In this document: piece by piece, positions 32,164 to 41,822 of the stretch
Numbering within the stretch: position 1 is the first letter of the stretch
How the letters are laid out: each line of letters opens with the position of its first letter
Source of the DNA: Phymatolithon calcareum
Lineage: Eukaryota > Rhodophyta > Florideophyceae > Hapalidiales
DNA length: 64,000 nt
Direction: 5' to 3'
Assembly (NCBI GenBank): GCA_977006965.1
Contig: OZ345371.1
Span: 1,674,001 to 1,738,000 of the forward strand
The notes under the pieces: model-generated
The model's input: the letters and a program-made list of their open reading frames with translations, nothing else
Told to the model about the DNA's origin: nothing
Database searches by the model: none
Program-made: the position numbers and the translations under genes

Positions 32164-33090
32164 TTTTTTTTTTTCCTTTCAAGTTTATTTAAAAGCCCCA
32201 CAGACTTCCGAAGATATGGGCAAGGCTTCCTCTGATGCTACCTACCTTTGTGTAGCTCACAAAACGTCCACCAGAATGGCGGACGGGAAAACTCAGGACT
32301 CAAAGTAGTCCTATTTCAGTCCTCTACGGGATTGTTGGTGCTTGGTCTCGACCACTTTTTGTCTTGCCTTCTGCGGATTAATACAAGCCTTCTTCGGTCT
32401 CCATGCGTTCTATGAGTGTCTTGCTAAATAGTAAGAGCTCATCCAGCGCCTTTTCTGTTTCCAGTCGTTTTTCTCCTTCAAGTTCGTACCCTGCTAACGT
32501 GCGTTCAAGGGTTTCCATATGCTCTCTGGCTCTGGTGCCGAATTCTTCAGTCATACTTGTTGTTGACACCTGTGGGAATCTGCCGCAGGCATACTGCAGC
32601 GCTAGTTGTCTGTGCTTCACCTTGGGGAACTTGAGGATTGCCGGCAATTCTCTTGTCTTGTCGTACGGTATCTTTCTTTTCCGCTTCGATTCTAGGCGAT
32701 CTCCTTCCATTTCCAGAAATTTCGATCGAAGTGTTTGCGACGATTGGTTCGTTTGGATATGCTTTACAGCTTCACCGAACGGCTCTCTGGTCTCCATCGC
32801 GGCGATATCTTTCCTCGTGTACTGCCATTCATGGTTGTTTCTTCTTTCGGGCACTTCTTTTGAATACATACGTTCTTTCGCCTTGTTCCTTCTCAGCATT
32901 TTGAAGGCCAAGATTTCTCGTCGATGTGCGGCCGCCTGGATCCGGCACAGGAGACGGAGCCTATCCGTCCTTCCTCGGGCCAGTGGCCCGAATACTTGAT
33001 TGAAGAATGTTGCTTCTACTTCCTTGACAGCATTTTGTACGTCTTCTGTCCAGGGCGTTAAGTGCATTGCGTACTCCCAGCGTGGCTGTA
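32164..33090 (-). mobile_element. Nested 5'-truncated LINE copy inside its own family ORF2
   Basis: These 927 bases, reverse complemented, match 35319-36246 of the surrounding element almost without difference. The encoded last 229 residues of ORF2 (33067-32378) are identical; one visible change is ccccac versus caccac in the 3' region. Poly(T) at 32163-32174 marks the 3' end. The 5' truncation is at 33090. Perfect 15-bp duplications flank it. With the host element's own 3' end it forms two 0.93-kb inverted arms 2.2 kb apart. Confidence 0.95.
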
Positions 33091-33105
33091 CGGCGTATCA
33101 CTGGT
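33091..33105 (+). repeat. Right 15-bp target duplication of nested LINE copy
   Basis: Identical to 32149-32163. ORF2 continues in phase immediately after it. Confidence 0.95.
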
Positions 33106-36031
33106 GTTCCGCAGTGGATGTGGAGTGAAACTAATCTTCAAGTATGCAAAGGTACACTTCCAAATCATTATCGCCCAACTAGGCAGCCTAAAAGTTGGGG
33201 TAGTGTACATGTCACCAAGGTCCACTCGTCAGGAAACCGACAAATGCCTCCAACTAATCAACAGGCACGCAAGAGGTCAAGCGATAATCTGTGGAGACTG
33301 GAACGCAAGACACAAGCTGTGGGACAGACAGTCAAACAGAAGGGGCAACCAACTCATCCAGTGGGCAGAAAGAAAAGGATGGGACATAAGAGCAAGCAAA
33401 GGACCGACATTCCAGACGAAGAAGTACGGGAGCAATATCGACTTCTTCGTTACGAAAGGAATAACAATATCCGCGCCGAACTCTCCAGAGGACATATGGA
33501 CAGGGGCTACACAGCACAGGCCTGTATGTACGCGCCTTAGAAGCCGGCAAGATCGTGACCCGAACCAGTATAAGCGACCAATCAGTGTAAGAGACCGAGA
33601 TGACACACAAAGGAAAAATGAAATCAAGGAACGAATGCGTAGTCTCATTGAGGACCTCAAGGGAAGTACCTCCCCCGAATCGGTATCCCATATCTACAGA
33701 GAGATTTTGGACCTCGGAGGAAAGTCAAGAAAAGAATCCAAGAAAGAAATCGCGCTTCGTAAGTACCAAGAAGGCATTCCCGGAGTCATCGAAGACCTCA
33801 AAAAGTGCAGCAATGTAAGAGATCTAAACCAGGGGTACAAGCGACTTGTTAAAACCTGGTGTGATCCGTGGAGAACTAGAAAACGCACACCGGCACGCTA
33901 TAAGTCATTTTGGAATACAGAGCTCGACAAAATGGCACTGAAGCGAAAGAAACTTTACCGGAAAGCCAGATCATCCCAAGCACCGGAAGACTGGGGTCGT
34001 TACCACGAGTGTAAGTACCAAATCAGAACCTTGGTGAACAAGAAGAAGAAAGAGCAGTATCAAGAATACATCGCCGAGCTGGAGGAGAAGGATGGACCAG
34101 CGGCTTTGAAGCAACTTGCCAAGATGAAAAAGAAAATTCGAAGAAGAAAGCTAAGAAACGAGATGACAGGAAGCCCCATGAATTGCGCTAAATTCTCAGC
34201 CCATATCTCAGCGACATGCCATAGCACCGAAAAGTGGCAACCCGGACTAAGAAAATTCTCCTGCACAGAGGACATGAGGACAAAAATTGAAGCGGCTATC
34301 CGTAAAGCACCAAACGGAAAGGCACCAGGCTTAGACGAGGTGAAGGCTGAAATGCTAAAAGTCGATATATCGCTCAATGCCGAAGTGCTTACAGCCTTGT
34401 GGGAGGCCTGCGGGAGATGTGGAGACACGCCTCTGCACTGGCAGAAAGCGCTCCTCGTCCCAATACACAAGAAGGGGGCACACGAGGACCCCGGAAACTA
34501 CCGACCGATTTCCTTGCTGAGCCACGCAAGGAAAATTATTGAGACAGCGATTGATATGAAGCTGCGCACAGTATACTCAAACCACTGGTATCAGCTTGGG
34601 TTCCAAAAGGGGAAGAGCACTGAACTGGCCATCCTAAGAGCTACTGAGCTACTAAAAGAGGATCAGAGATGTGTAGCAGTATTGGACCTTAAGGCTGCCT
34701 ACGACACAGTACCGAGAGTACACATGGTGAACAGAATGAGACAAGTACTGCCCAAGGAGATCTGCGCAATGGCCGAGGCGTTCTTGACACCATCCTGGGT
34801 AGCAACAATTGGTGATGCGAACAGGAACTGGTTTCTAGTGGACAGGGGGGTCCCACAAGGGTCCCCTCTCAGTCCAAGCCTCTACAACATCTTCATGGAT
34901 GAATTCGCCGAGCGAATGAGCCGGGCATCAAAAACCTGGGCTGAAGTACCGGCTATCCTCTTCGCAGACGATGTTCTTCTCTCTGCGAAATCACCCGCTG
35001 CACTGCAAGGACTATTGGATAAAGCTACCCAATGGGCACAAGAGCGAGATATGACTTGGAACACTAAACAAGGGAAAAGCGAAGTCCTCGAATCAGAGGA
35101 AACATTGGGCAAGACATTCAAGCTAGCGAACAAGGTACTAGCACAAGTTCCGGAGGTCACGTACCTTGGAGTATCCATAGACCCCGGAGGAGTCACAGAT
35201 ACGTTAATGATGCAACGACGAAAGAAAGCAAGGACGGCCGTGTACGAGTTGCGTACACTGGGAGTGTTCAAGAAAGGGCTGAGTATACAGAAGTGTATTC
35301 AGATATACAAGGCGCTAGTACAGCCACGCTGGGAGTACGCAATGCACTTAACGCCCTGGACAGAAGACGTACAAAATGCTGTCAAGGAAGTAGAAGCAAC
35401 ATTCTTCAATCAAGTATTCGGGCCACTGGCCCGAGGAAGGACGGATAGGCTCCGTCTCCTGTGCCGGATCCAGGCGGCCGCACATCGACGAGAAATCTTG
35501 GCCTTCAAAATGCTGAGAAGGAACAAGGCGAAAGAACGTATGTATTCAAAAGAAGTGCCCGAAAGAAGAAACAACCATGAATGGCAGTACACGAGGAAAG
35601 ATATCGCCGCGATGGAGACCAGAGAGCCGTTCGGTGAAGCTGTAAAGCATATCCAAACGAACCAATCGTCGCAAACACTTCGATCGAAATTTCTGGAAAT
35701 GGAAGGAGATCGCCTAGAATCGAAGCGGAAAAGAAAGATACCGTACGACAAGACAAGAGAATTGCCGGCAATCCTCAAGTTCCCCAAGGTGAAGCACAGA
35801 CAACTAGCGCTGCAGTATGCCTGCGGCAGATTCCCACAGGTGTCAACAACAAGTATGACTGAAGAATTCGGCACCAGAGCCAGAGAGCATATGGAAACCC
35901 TTGAACGCACGTTAGCAGGGTACGAACTTGAAGGAGAAAAACGACTGGAAACAGAAAAGGCGCTGGATGAGCTCTTACTATTTAGCAAGACACTCATAGA
36001 ACGCATGGAGACCGAAGAAGGCTTGTATTAA
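33106..36031 (+). pseudogene. LINE ORF2, endonuclease and reverse transcriptase after insertion
   Basis: An open frame runs to the stop at 36031; the open reading that starts at 33062 begins within the nested copy and is artificial. Endonuclease blocks: VGVVYMSPRSTR, AIICGDWNARHKLWD, GSNIDFFVTKG and TQHRPVCTRL. Reverse transcriptase blocks: GKAPGLDEVKAEML, LLVPIHKKGAHEDPGNYRP, LGFQKGKSTELAIL, VAVLDLKAAYDTVPR, VPQGSPLSPSLYNIFMDEF and catalytic ILFADDVLLSA, all intact. A conserved C-terminal domain follows (LTPWTEDVQNAVKEVEATFF to METEEGLY), with no RNase H and no clear CCHC. The enzyme nicks DNA and copies the element RNA at the nick. All catalytic residues I can check are present; only the insertion disables this copy. 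Confidence 0.9.
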
Positions 36032-36123
36032 TCCGCAGAAGGCAAGACAAAAAGTGGTCGAGACCAAGCACCAACAATCCCGTAGAGGACTGAAATAGGA
36101 CTACTTTGAGTCCTGAGTTTTCC

Positions 36124-36144
36124 CGTCCGCCATTCTGGTGGACG
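36124..36144 (+). promoter_or_regulatory. Conserved LINE 3' UTR stem-loop
   Basis: CGTCCGCCA and TGGTGGACG form a 9-bp stem (one G-U pair) with a 3-base loop, about 90 bases upstream of the poly(A) tail. It is preserved in every young copy (28914-28934, 32268-32289 region, 39174 region). In LINEs with stringent template choice such stem-loops are bound by the element's own RT; that role is inferred here. Confidence 0.6.
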
Positions 36145-36378
36145 TTTTGTGAGCTACACAAAGGTAGGTAGCATCAGAGGAAGCCTTGCCCATATCTTCG
36201 GAAGTCTGTGGTGCTTTTAAATAAACTTGAAAGGAAAAAAAAAAAACTCAGGCCTGGTACTCTTACGTTTTACTTTCATTTGTTGTCCCGGCTTACGGTA
36301 CACAGCTCCTTAATATGATTTGCCAAGGTGAGACATCGACAGCTGGCCATAAAATAAGCAAGCGAAAGGTTCCCTCAA

Positions 36379-36665
36379 GTGAGCACGACGCTAATATCGA
36401 ATACGTTCGGAACAGCAGCAGAGCGCCGCCTGGAGACCATACGCATTAACCTAACAAAGTATGAACTGGACCCCGGAGAAATGTTAAGAACGGAAAAGGC
36501 ATTAGACTCCATACTACTCTACAGCGTCACCATAATTGACAATATAGAGAACGACGAGTCCCTTTATTAGGGACCAGGAGATATACTAGAATGAACAAGT
36601 TACGAAAAGCTGCTCCCGTACAGTCTTAGGAGTGTTAATTAGGGCTTTCAAATAAACAACTAAAC
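36379..36665 (+). mobile_element. LINE 3' fragment, divergent lineage
   Basis: A plus-strand frame of 63 codons (36379-36570) aligns with the last 63 codons of the intact LINE: STTLISNTFGTAAERRLETI against STTSMTEEFGTRAREHMETL, and IENDESLY against METEEGLY. It is followed by a different 3' region ending in AATAAAC and a short A-run at about 36665. It lies directly downstream of the full-length LINE and belongs to another subfamily. Confidence 0.85.
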
Positions 36666-37045
36666 AGTTGCAAAAAAAGTTACCAATATGTCACAGGTGG
36701 AGGGGCCTGTTCGCACACCCTCATCAATAGTCCTAGGAGCGTGGTTATGATTTTGCTTTTTCCGAATAGAAGGAGTGTTAGTAACACTCCCTCTATTCGA
36801 AAAATCAAAATCACCACCACGCTGGCGTTCATCTCCCACGCTTGACCGCGCGGCAATAAGTTTTTTGGGCGACCATTTCATAATAACAAGGGTTGATATA
36901 GTATAACAAGAATGTTTTCCGGTGTGCATTTGATTGTCCTCCATACCTGTGCCCATTTTGTCGTTGTGCACCAACAATTAGTAGAAGATATATTGCCAGT
37001 GCATACATTATATACATTGGCACAGCATGTGCTACTAATTATTTT
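36666..37045. repeat. Unknown repeat family E, copy E2 (deleted, with hairpin)
   Basis: Positions 36900-37040 match 40435-40530 in the same orientation, while 36830-36900 match 39950-40000 in inverted orientation. It lacks the part that corresponds to the frame in E1 and E3. The centre is a long hairpin (36738-36825). It is probably a rearranged, MITE-like derivative. Confidence 0.6.
36738..36825. repeat. Long hairpin, about 43-bp arms
   Basis: The left arm ends at 36780 and the right arm starts at 36782, with almost no loop. Arms pair over about 43 bases with four mismatches and one bulge. The outermost paired motif is agcgtggt, the middle tgattttg and gaatagaNggagtgtta. Confidence 0.8.
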
Positions 37046-37597
37046 CATTATACTGTTTCTGTAGAATCCGGTGCCTGATGAGCGCAGCCTGCACTCGCCG
37101 CGTAAGGTGTGCTAGCGAGTTAAATTGATCCATGGCAACGAATTGCCGCCTATTCACGTCTTCCTCCATCTATGAATTTATGGTTCCCGATCTAGGCCAC
37201 GCGATTGATGCTCTTCTTGCCGTTTAGTAATCGCTTCAGAGCTTGATGGCTTTCGCGAGACAAGTGCTATCTTCTGCTTACGTCTGATCGTCTACAGAAA
37301 ACCCAATTGATTCTTGAAACGAACGCGCAATCAAGATTGTTCACCGCAAGTACACGCAATAGCAGCCTCTGCAAAAAAACCAGAATTTGGATAAATTTGC
37401 ATTCTAGCGACTTACGTGGCTTTCCTAAGTAGGCTCCCTGCAGTTTCTCGCCCCAAAACGGATCCGGCAATTGTGCTCAGTAACAATATGAGAAATACAC
37501 CCTTCTCCCTGAACTGCGAATCTTCGGCCCTGCACAAGAAATTGCCTACTTAACCATCGCCCTATGGGGAGAGAAGCAACACAAGCCACACCACAAA
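37046..37597. other. Upstream region of the 37598 gene; nothing else seen
   Basis: No recognisable gene. It probably holds the promoter and 5' leader of the following gene; no clear TATA box. Confidence 0.4.
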
Positions 37598-38785
37598 ATG
37601 AATCGCCTCTTCCGGCGACTTCGAGAGAGGATCGCGACGTGCAGGGAAAGGTACATGAGACGCGAAGGACCCACGAGTCTCGGCTCGCTGGACACAGAAG
37701 CGATTGCGAGGCGTATTAATGAAGCCAACTACGAGCGCGACGCCTACCTCTTCCGAGACAGGCGGTATGACTCAGTACGCAAACCAGTACCACCTCCAGG
37801 TGTTCTTCGAGACGGTTGGGACCCCTACAGCAAAAGGCCAGCTCGGCGCGTCAAGTTCGGAAGAGTAGAAGACCAGAATCTGCTCATCGCATGGCAGCAA
37901 AGCGTAAAGATGTACTTTTCGGCCCAACGAGAGCATGCAATCCTATTAATCACCGACGATTTCAACAGTTTGATGGACTCGCATCCGCACTTCGAACCGC
38001 GCCATGTTGAGAAACGACTTTACTATATGGAAAGGAAGTACAGAAAGGTTTTGCTGTATCAGGTCTCACTAGGACACGAGTGCACCAGCGGTGACGAAGG
38101 GCATGTTCGGGAGGAGTGCCTAAGCATGTTTGGGCTTTTCTATAATGTGCATTCGGTCATCGGTCGAATCGTTCGCGCGTCTATTCAAAGAACTCCAGAA
38201 TACTCAAGGGCCGCCTCGTCTTTTTTCGCGAACACGCCCACGCCCGCGTCCGCATCTACCGTTAGACCGCCTGCAGGGAACAATCCGCATATGTCCTCAC
38301 CAGCGATGGCAGTGGAACCGCCTGTGCGCCCGCCGCAGTCGATGGAATCAAATGCGTCTCCCCGTTGCAGCCGTACGAGCGTATCCGTGAATGCGCCTAC
38401 TGCCGCCACTTCTGAACCCAACGCACCGTCAGATATGCCTTCATCCAGCAGCCCGTTGGCAGCACACTCTGCCATTGACAGTGATGCATCCCTCACCCCG
38501 CCTGGTCCCAAAGTTCCTCTTTGCCCGCTTGCACCAGCTGTGCAGAGCTTGCCTGTCGATCACGAGTCTGCTCCCGCAGATATTGAGTTTGACAATTCAG
38601 GAGATTCATCCGATCTCCCTGAGGAGCAGTTTTTCGACTTTGATGCTTATCTCCTTGAGCTTCAAATGCGCGACAGAGAGGTCCGACTCGAAGGTCTTCA
38701 GTTTCTGGCAACATCGCTCTTCTTTGTTGGCAACGCAGAGGGTCATGCACACGTCCTGGGAAGAATCGAGGATCTTCTCGGATAA
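37598..38785 (+). CDS. Uncharacterised 395-aa protein, member of a local family
   Basis: This is an undamaged intronless frame with ATG at 37598. Residues 1-200 are strongly charged and predicted helical (RRLRERIATCRERYMRREG, RKPVPPPGVLRDGWDPYSKR, HFEPRHVEKRLYYMERKYRK), with a FGLFYNVHSVIGRIVRASIQ helix at the end. Residues about 205-325 are a disordered Pro/Ser/Ala/Thr-rich linker. The C-terminus is acidic (DIEFDNSGDSSDLPEEQ) and then amphipathic (FDFDAYLLELQMRDREVRLE, FLATSLFFVGNAEG). No signal peptide or clear membrane segment. The layout suggests a helical domain, linker and short interaction helix, as seen in regulators or transposon-derived proteins, but I recognise no family. A decayed relative lies at 56840-57140. 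A near-perfect hairpin follows about 95 bases after the stop. It is surrounded by LINEs, so it could be an unrecognised element's gene. Confidence 0.75.
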   Translation: MNRLFRRLRERIATCRERYMRREGPTSLGSLDTEAIARRINEANYERDAYLFRDRRYDSVRKPVPPPGVLRDGWDPYSKRPARRVKFGRVEDQNLLIAWQQSVKMYFSAQREHAILLITDDFNSLMDSHPHFEPRHVEKRLYYMERKYRKVLLYQVSLGHECTSGDEGHVREECLSMFGLFYNVHSVIGRIVRASIQRTPEYSRAASSFFANTPTPASASTVRPPAGNNPHMSSPAMAVEPPVRPPQSMESNASPRCSRTSVSVNAPTAATSEPNAPSDMPSSSSPLAAHSAIDSDASLTPPGPKVPLCPLAPAVQSLPVDHESAPADIEFDNSGDSSDLPEEQFFDFDAYLLELQMRDREVRLEGLQFLATSLFFVGNAEGHAHVLGRIEDLLG

Positions 38786-38880
38786 GGAGGTTCAAGCGCA
38801 GGTAAAGTGAGTTCAGAGGGAAAGTGGAGCTGGAAAGCGTGGAGTGCGATGCGAATGCGGGGGACTTTTGCAGTTAGAAA

Positions 38881-38949
38881 GATAATACGACCAGAGAACA
38901 GCTTCGGCACATTAGGATTTGTGCCGAAGCTTTCTCTGGTCGAATTATC
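38881..38949 (+). repeat. Near-perfect 31-bp hairpin after the 37598 gene
   Basis: The left arm 38881-38911 and right arm 38920-38949 pair throughout except one A/A-type mismatch and one bulged base, with an 8-base loop (ttaggatt). Arm length, loop size and single bulge resemble a small-RNA precursor, but a tiny palindromic MITE or a 3' mRNA structure is equally possible. Confidence 0.85.
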
Positions 38950-39060
38950 TTAAGTAGTAGTAATAATAATGCTTTATTCCCCTATGAGGCTAGCAAGCAG
39001 TGCTTTTTTGCCCATACTTGCCTTAGTGCAGAATCAAAGAGCACCTTGCTTCCGAGTGAG
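38950..39060 (-). mobile_element. LINE family 2, 3' tail fragment
   Basis: In the minus sense it reads ...GCCTCATAGGGGAATAAAGC followed by a TTA/ATT-type microsatellite tail. The block ttattcccctatgaggctagcaa matches 56200-56225 (gtattccccttgtggggctagcaa), which lies just 3' of a recognisable ORF2 C-terminus of another LINE family. It is interrupted at 39061 by the family 1 copy. Confidence 0.6.
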
Positions 39061-39528
39061 GTTTTTTTTCCTTTCAAGTTTATTTAAAAGCACCACAGAC
39101 TTCCGAAGATATGGGCAAGGCTTCCTCTGATGCTACCTACCTTTGTGCAGCTCACAAAACGTCCACCAGAATGGCGGACGGGAAAACTCAGGACTCAAAG
39201 TACTCCTATCTCAGTCCTCTACGGGATTGTTGGTGCTTGGACTCGACCACTTGTTGCCTTGTATTCTGCGGATTAATACAGGCCTTCTTCGTTCTCCATG
39301 CGTTCTATGAGTGTCTTGCTAAACAGTAAGAGCTCATCTAGCGCCTTTTCTGTTTCCAGTCGTTTTTCTCCTTCGAGTTAGTATCCTGCTAGCGTGCGTT
39401 CAAGGGTCTCCATATGCTCTCTGGCTCTGGTGCTGAATTCTTCAGTCATACTTGTTGTTGACACCTGTGGGAATCTGCCACAGGCATACTGCAGCGCGAG
39501 TTGCCGGTGCTTCACCTTGGGGAACTTG
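39061..39528 (-). mobile_element. 5'-truncated LINE (family 1), subfamily with early stop
   Basis: Poly(T) at about 39061 is followed by 0.47 kb nearly identical to the 3' end of the other young copies. Similarity ends at 39528 after cttggggaacttga. The ORF2 reading has the TAA (39380-39378) also found in the copy at 28825-29721. No clear target duplication was found. Confidence 0.9.
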
Positions 39529-39944
39529 ACTTCTCGCCTCAACCAAAGGTCACCAGCATGCATCCGATTCTCTAAAATCTTCTCATACCTCGCCAGCGAC
39601 CAGGATTCATTTCACGCAAGCCGGGCCCCGCTTTCTGAAATATGGTCCTTCGTTCTTCCGAGTGACGTGTTAGCATATTAGTATTGAGAGCGGGTCTCTT
39701 ATAAAGCTTTGCTGCAGTTCAACTGATCAAACCAAAAAGCAGGGCTGAGCTCGACTTTCCTATTGCCTGATTCGTTACGATTTCTCGTCCGTCTTTGCAG
39801 ATGCTTGCGCCCAGCGCCCTTTAACCAGAGTGCTGTCCGACAGCCTATTGTCGGACGGTACTCTTGTTGAAAGGCGGTGGGCCTCGGTCGAAGCAGGGCC
39901 TTCGAACACAAGGCGTGCCATTCAAATAATCCTAAATCGCAACC

Positions 39945-40530
39945 CTGTTTAATATGGAGTGATCGTCCAAAAATCTTATTGCCGCGAGGTAAGGAGTGGG
40001 AGGAGAAGGCCGGCGTGGCGGCGACATGATTTTTTTCGAATAGTAGGAATGTTTAATACTGAGGAGCATATGCACACTCCCTCAATAACAGTCGTACAAC
40101 TGTTGTGCGAATGCACGGGGATATATCCAAGAGTTTTTGCGAGGATGTTCGAAGTAGTCTCCCGTCATCTTTTTAAGTTGAGCGACTCAAGAGGGGGAAG
40201 CGGGATAAATAATTGGCAACTTCACTTAAATTCACGGCCGCTGAACACAGCAGTGCCGCTGAGACAATCAGTCGTTCTTGCAGAACAATATTTTCGCAAC
40301 ACGTTATAGAATGTCATTCGGTGGCCTGGACTGACAACCTTTTCTTCCGAGAGGCCAATACTTGGCGATCCGTTCGACTTTCTCAGTTACTTCAGAACCA
40401 CAGTCTAGGCGTCATGGAGTCGTATCACGAGGATGTTTTCTAATGTGCATTTGCCTGTCTTCCATACCTGTGCCTATTTTGGAGTTGTGCACCAACAATG
40501 AGTAGCACATGCAGTGCTTATGCATATGTA
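39945..40530 (+). repeat. Unknown repeat family E, copy E3
   Basis: It shares 39950-40050 (inverted) and 40435-40530 (direct) with E2, and 40110-40421 (inverted) with E1. A broken reading SLKFTAAEHSSAAETISRS (40213-40330) corresponds to MVFTAAEHDSAAQTI in E1. It is the fullest copy of the family. Nature unknown. Confidence 0.6.
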
Positions 40531-41822
40531 ATTTCATCAGGCGTCATGGACGCTAAAGAATACACCACAGAACGGGATAGGATCCCAGCGAAGCAGGAAT
40601 TTGTGCAAGATAGCACAGAAGACAAAGAAGACTGCATGTCTGCCCAATCTCATCGTTGAGTCACTCAAGATCGTTGTGGCTGCAACAAGGCAGTGTACAC
40701 CACTGTACAACTCTTCTCACAGTTTTGTCTTTCCATATCAACCATCAACTGAAACTGGTTCCATTATGAATGCCATTGCAAACCCGCAGGCCAACTGGAG
40801 ATTAGATAAGGGCTCGACAAGCCTTGAGCACACATTGCTTGTTCACGAACGAAGGTTTCTCGTCGGACGAAAATGAGCGGAAATGCAAACAACTGTCCAT
40901 GCAAGCGCAGCTGCACAGCTGGAAATATAGAAGCATCTACTGTCGAAACGAGGCGGTATGTCAGCGCCATTCGGTTGAATCTCATCAATTCATAATTTTC
41001 TGCAGGACATTCTACACCACCGGGCTGGGCGGGCCAGGGTACTGTCTTGGGCAGGCGCATCAGGCGCTATTATTCGCTTTAATTAGATTCGAAACAGACT
41101 GAATCTAGAAGCATAAGGCGGAATCTCTACAGATCGAGAGCATTCGGACTGCGGGCGTGGGAGGAAGGGCAGTGAGCGAAAGTCATGCATTCGTTGTACT
41201 TGCGCGGAAGCGGGAGCGGATTGTTCTACTGTATATCATTACTGTTCAACACATCTCCATGCGCAGTAGCCACTCAAAGATGCAATGGGAAGGTGGGAAA
41301 GAAGAGAGATTACTTTATTCAAAATAAAAATGAGCTTTCAGAACTCTCAAAACGAATATACTGGGAAAAGAGTACTGTATGAAGGATGAATGAATCCGCC
41401 GCCCTGCACGACGACGAAGACATGAGCGGCATGACTTCTCAGATGCAACAGTGCGCTGCGTGGCGACGGGGGAAACGCGCGTGTAGAACCAGCACTGTGT
41501 TTTCCATGCAGCAAGTGTTGATCGTCGCCATGGATTATGTCGTCACCAACAAAGCCGCGCATATACGCAGTTGCAGAGATGTCCTAGATATCGATCGATG
41601 CCACCTGACAAAAGCATGGGAGAGTGAGCCGCAAGGACAGAACGAACAACAGCGCAAACGTGCAGTTTAACAATTTTAAACAAATAATCTTCAACTTTGT
41701 CCGCAGACCGCGCAAATAATATGTACTCCTTCCGCGCGGCAACAAAAGCAGTGCTCCATACAACCAGCTGCGAAAAAGCAGCCTGTAGTGAATCGGAAAG
41801 CATGCATACACAGACAAGCGGT
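40531..41822. other. No gene identified
   Basis: Several frames of 60-120 codons on both strands, for example 41386-41670 plus and 41543-41911 minus, overlap each other and show no domain. This is the boundary between the repeat tract and the gene island. Confidence 0.4.

Larger units (their letters stand above)
30051..36246 (+). mobile_element. Nearly intact APE-type LINE with nested self-copy
   Basis: The element has a short 5' leader of about 22 bases, ORF1 (30073-31902), a 13-base gap, ORF2 starting at 31916, a 3' untranslated region with stem-loop (36124-36144), AATAAA (36220-36225) and a 12-A tail (36235-36246). A 13-bp imperfect target duplication flanks it. ORF2 is interrupted by a reverse-oriented truncated copy (32164-33090); without it and one copy of its 15-bp duplication, ORF2 is one frame of about 1057 codons. 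No RNase H domain is seen. This is the best preserved LINE here and probably recently active. Confidence 0.93.

Noticed and set aside
32403-32999. 198-codon plus-strand frame, repeated identically at 35410-36006 minus
   Set aside because: Antisense shadow of the LINE C-terminal domain in both copies.
33062-33105. Apparent ORF2 start MHCVLPAWLY giving a 989-codon frame
   Set aside because: These codons are antisense to the nested LINE copy plus the target duplication; the real ORF2 start is 31916.
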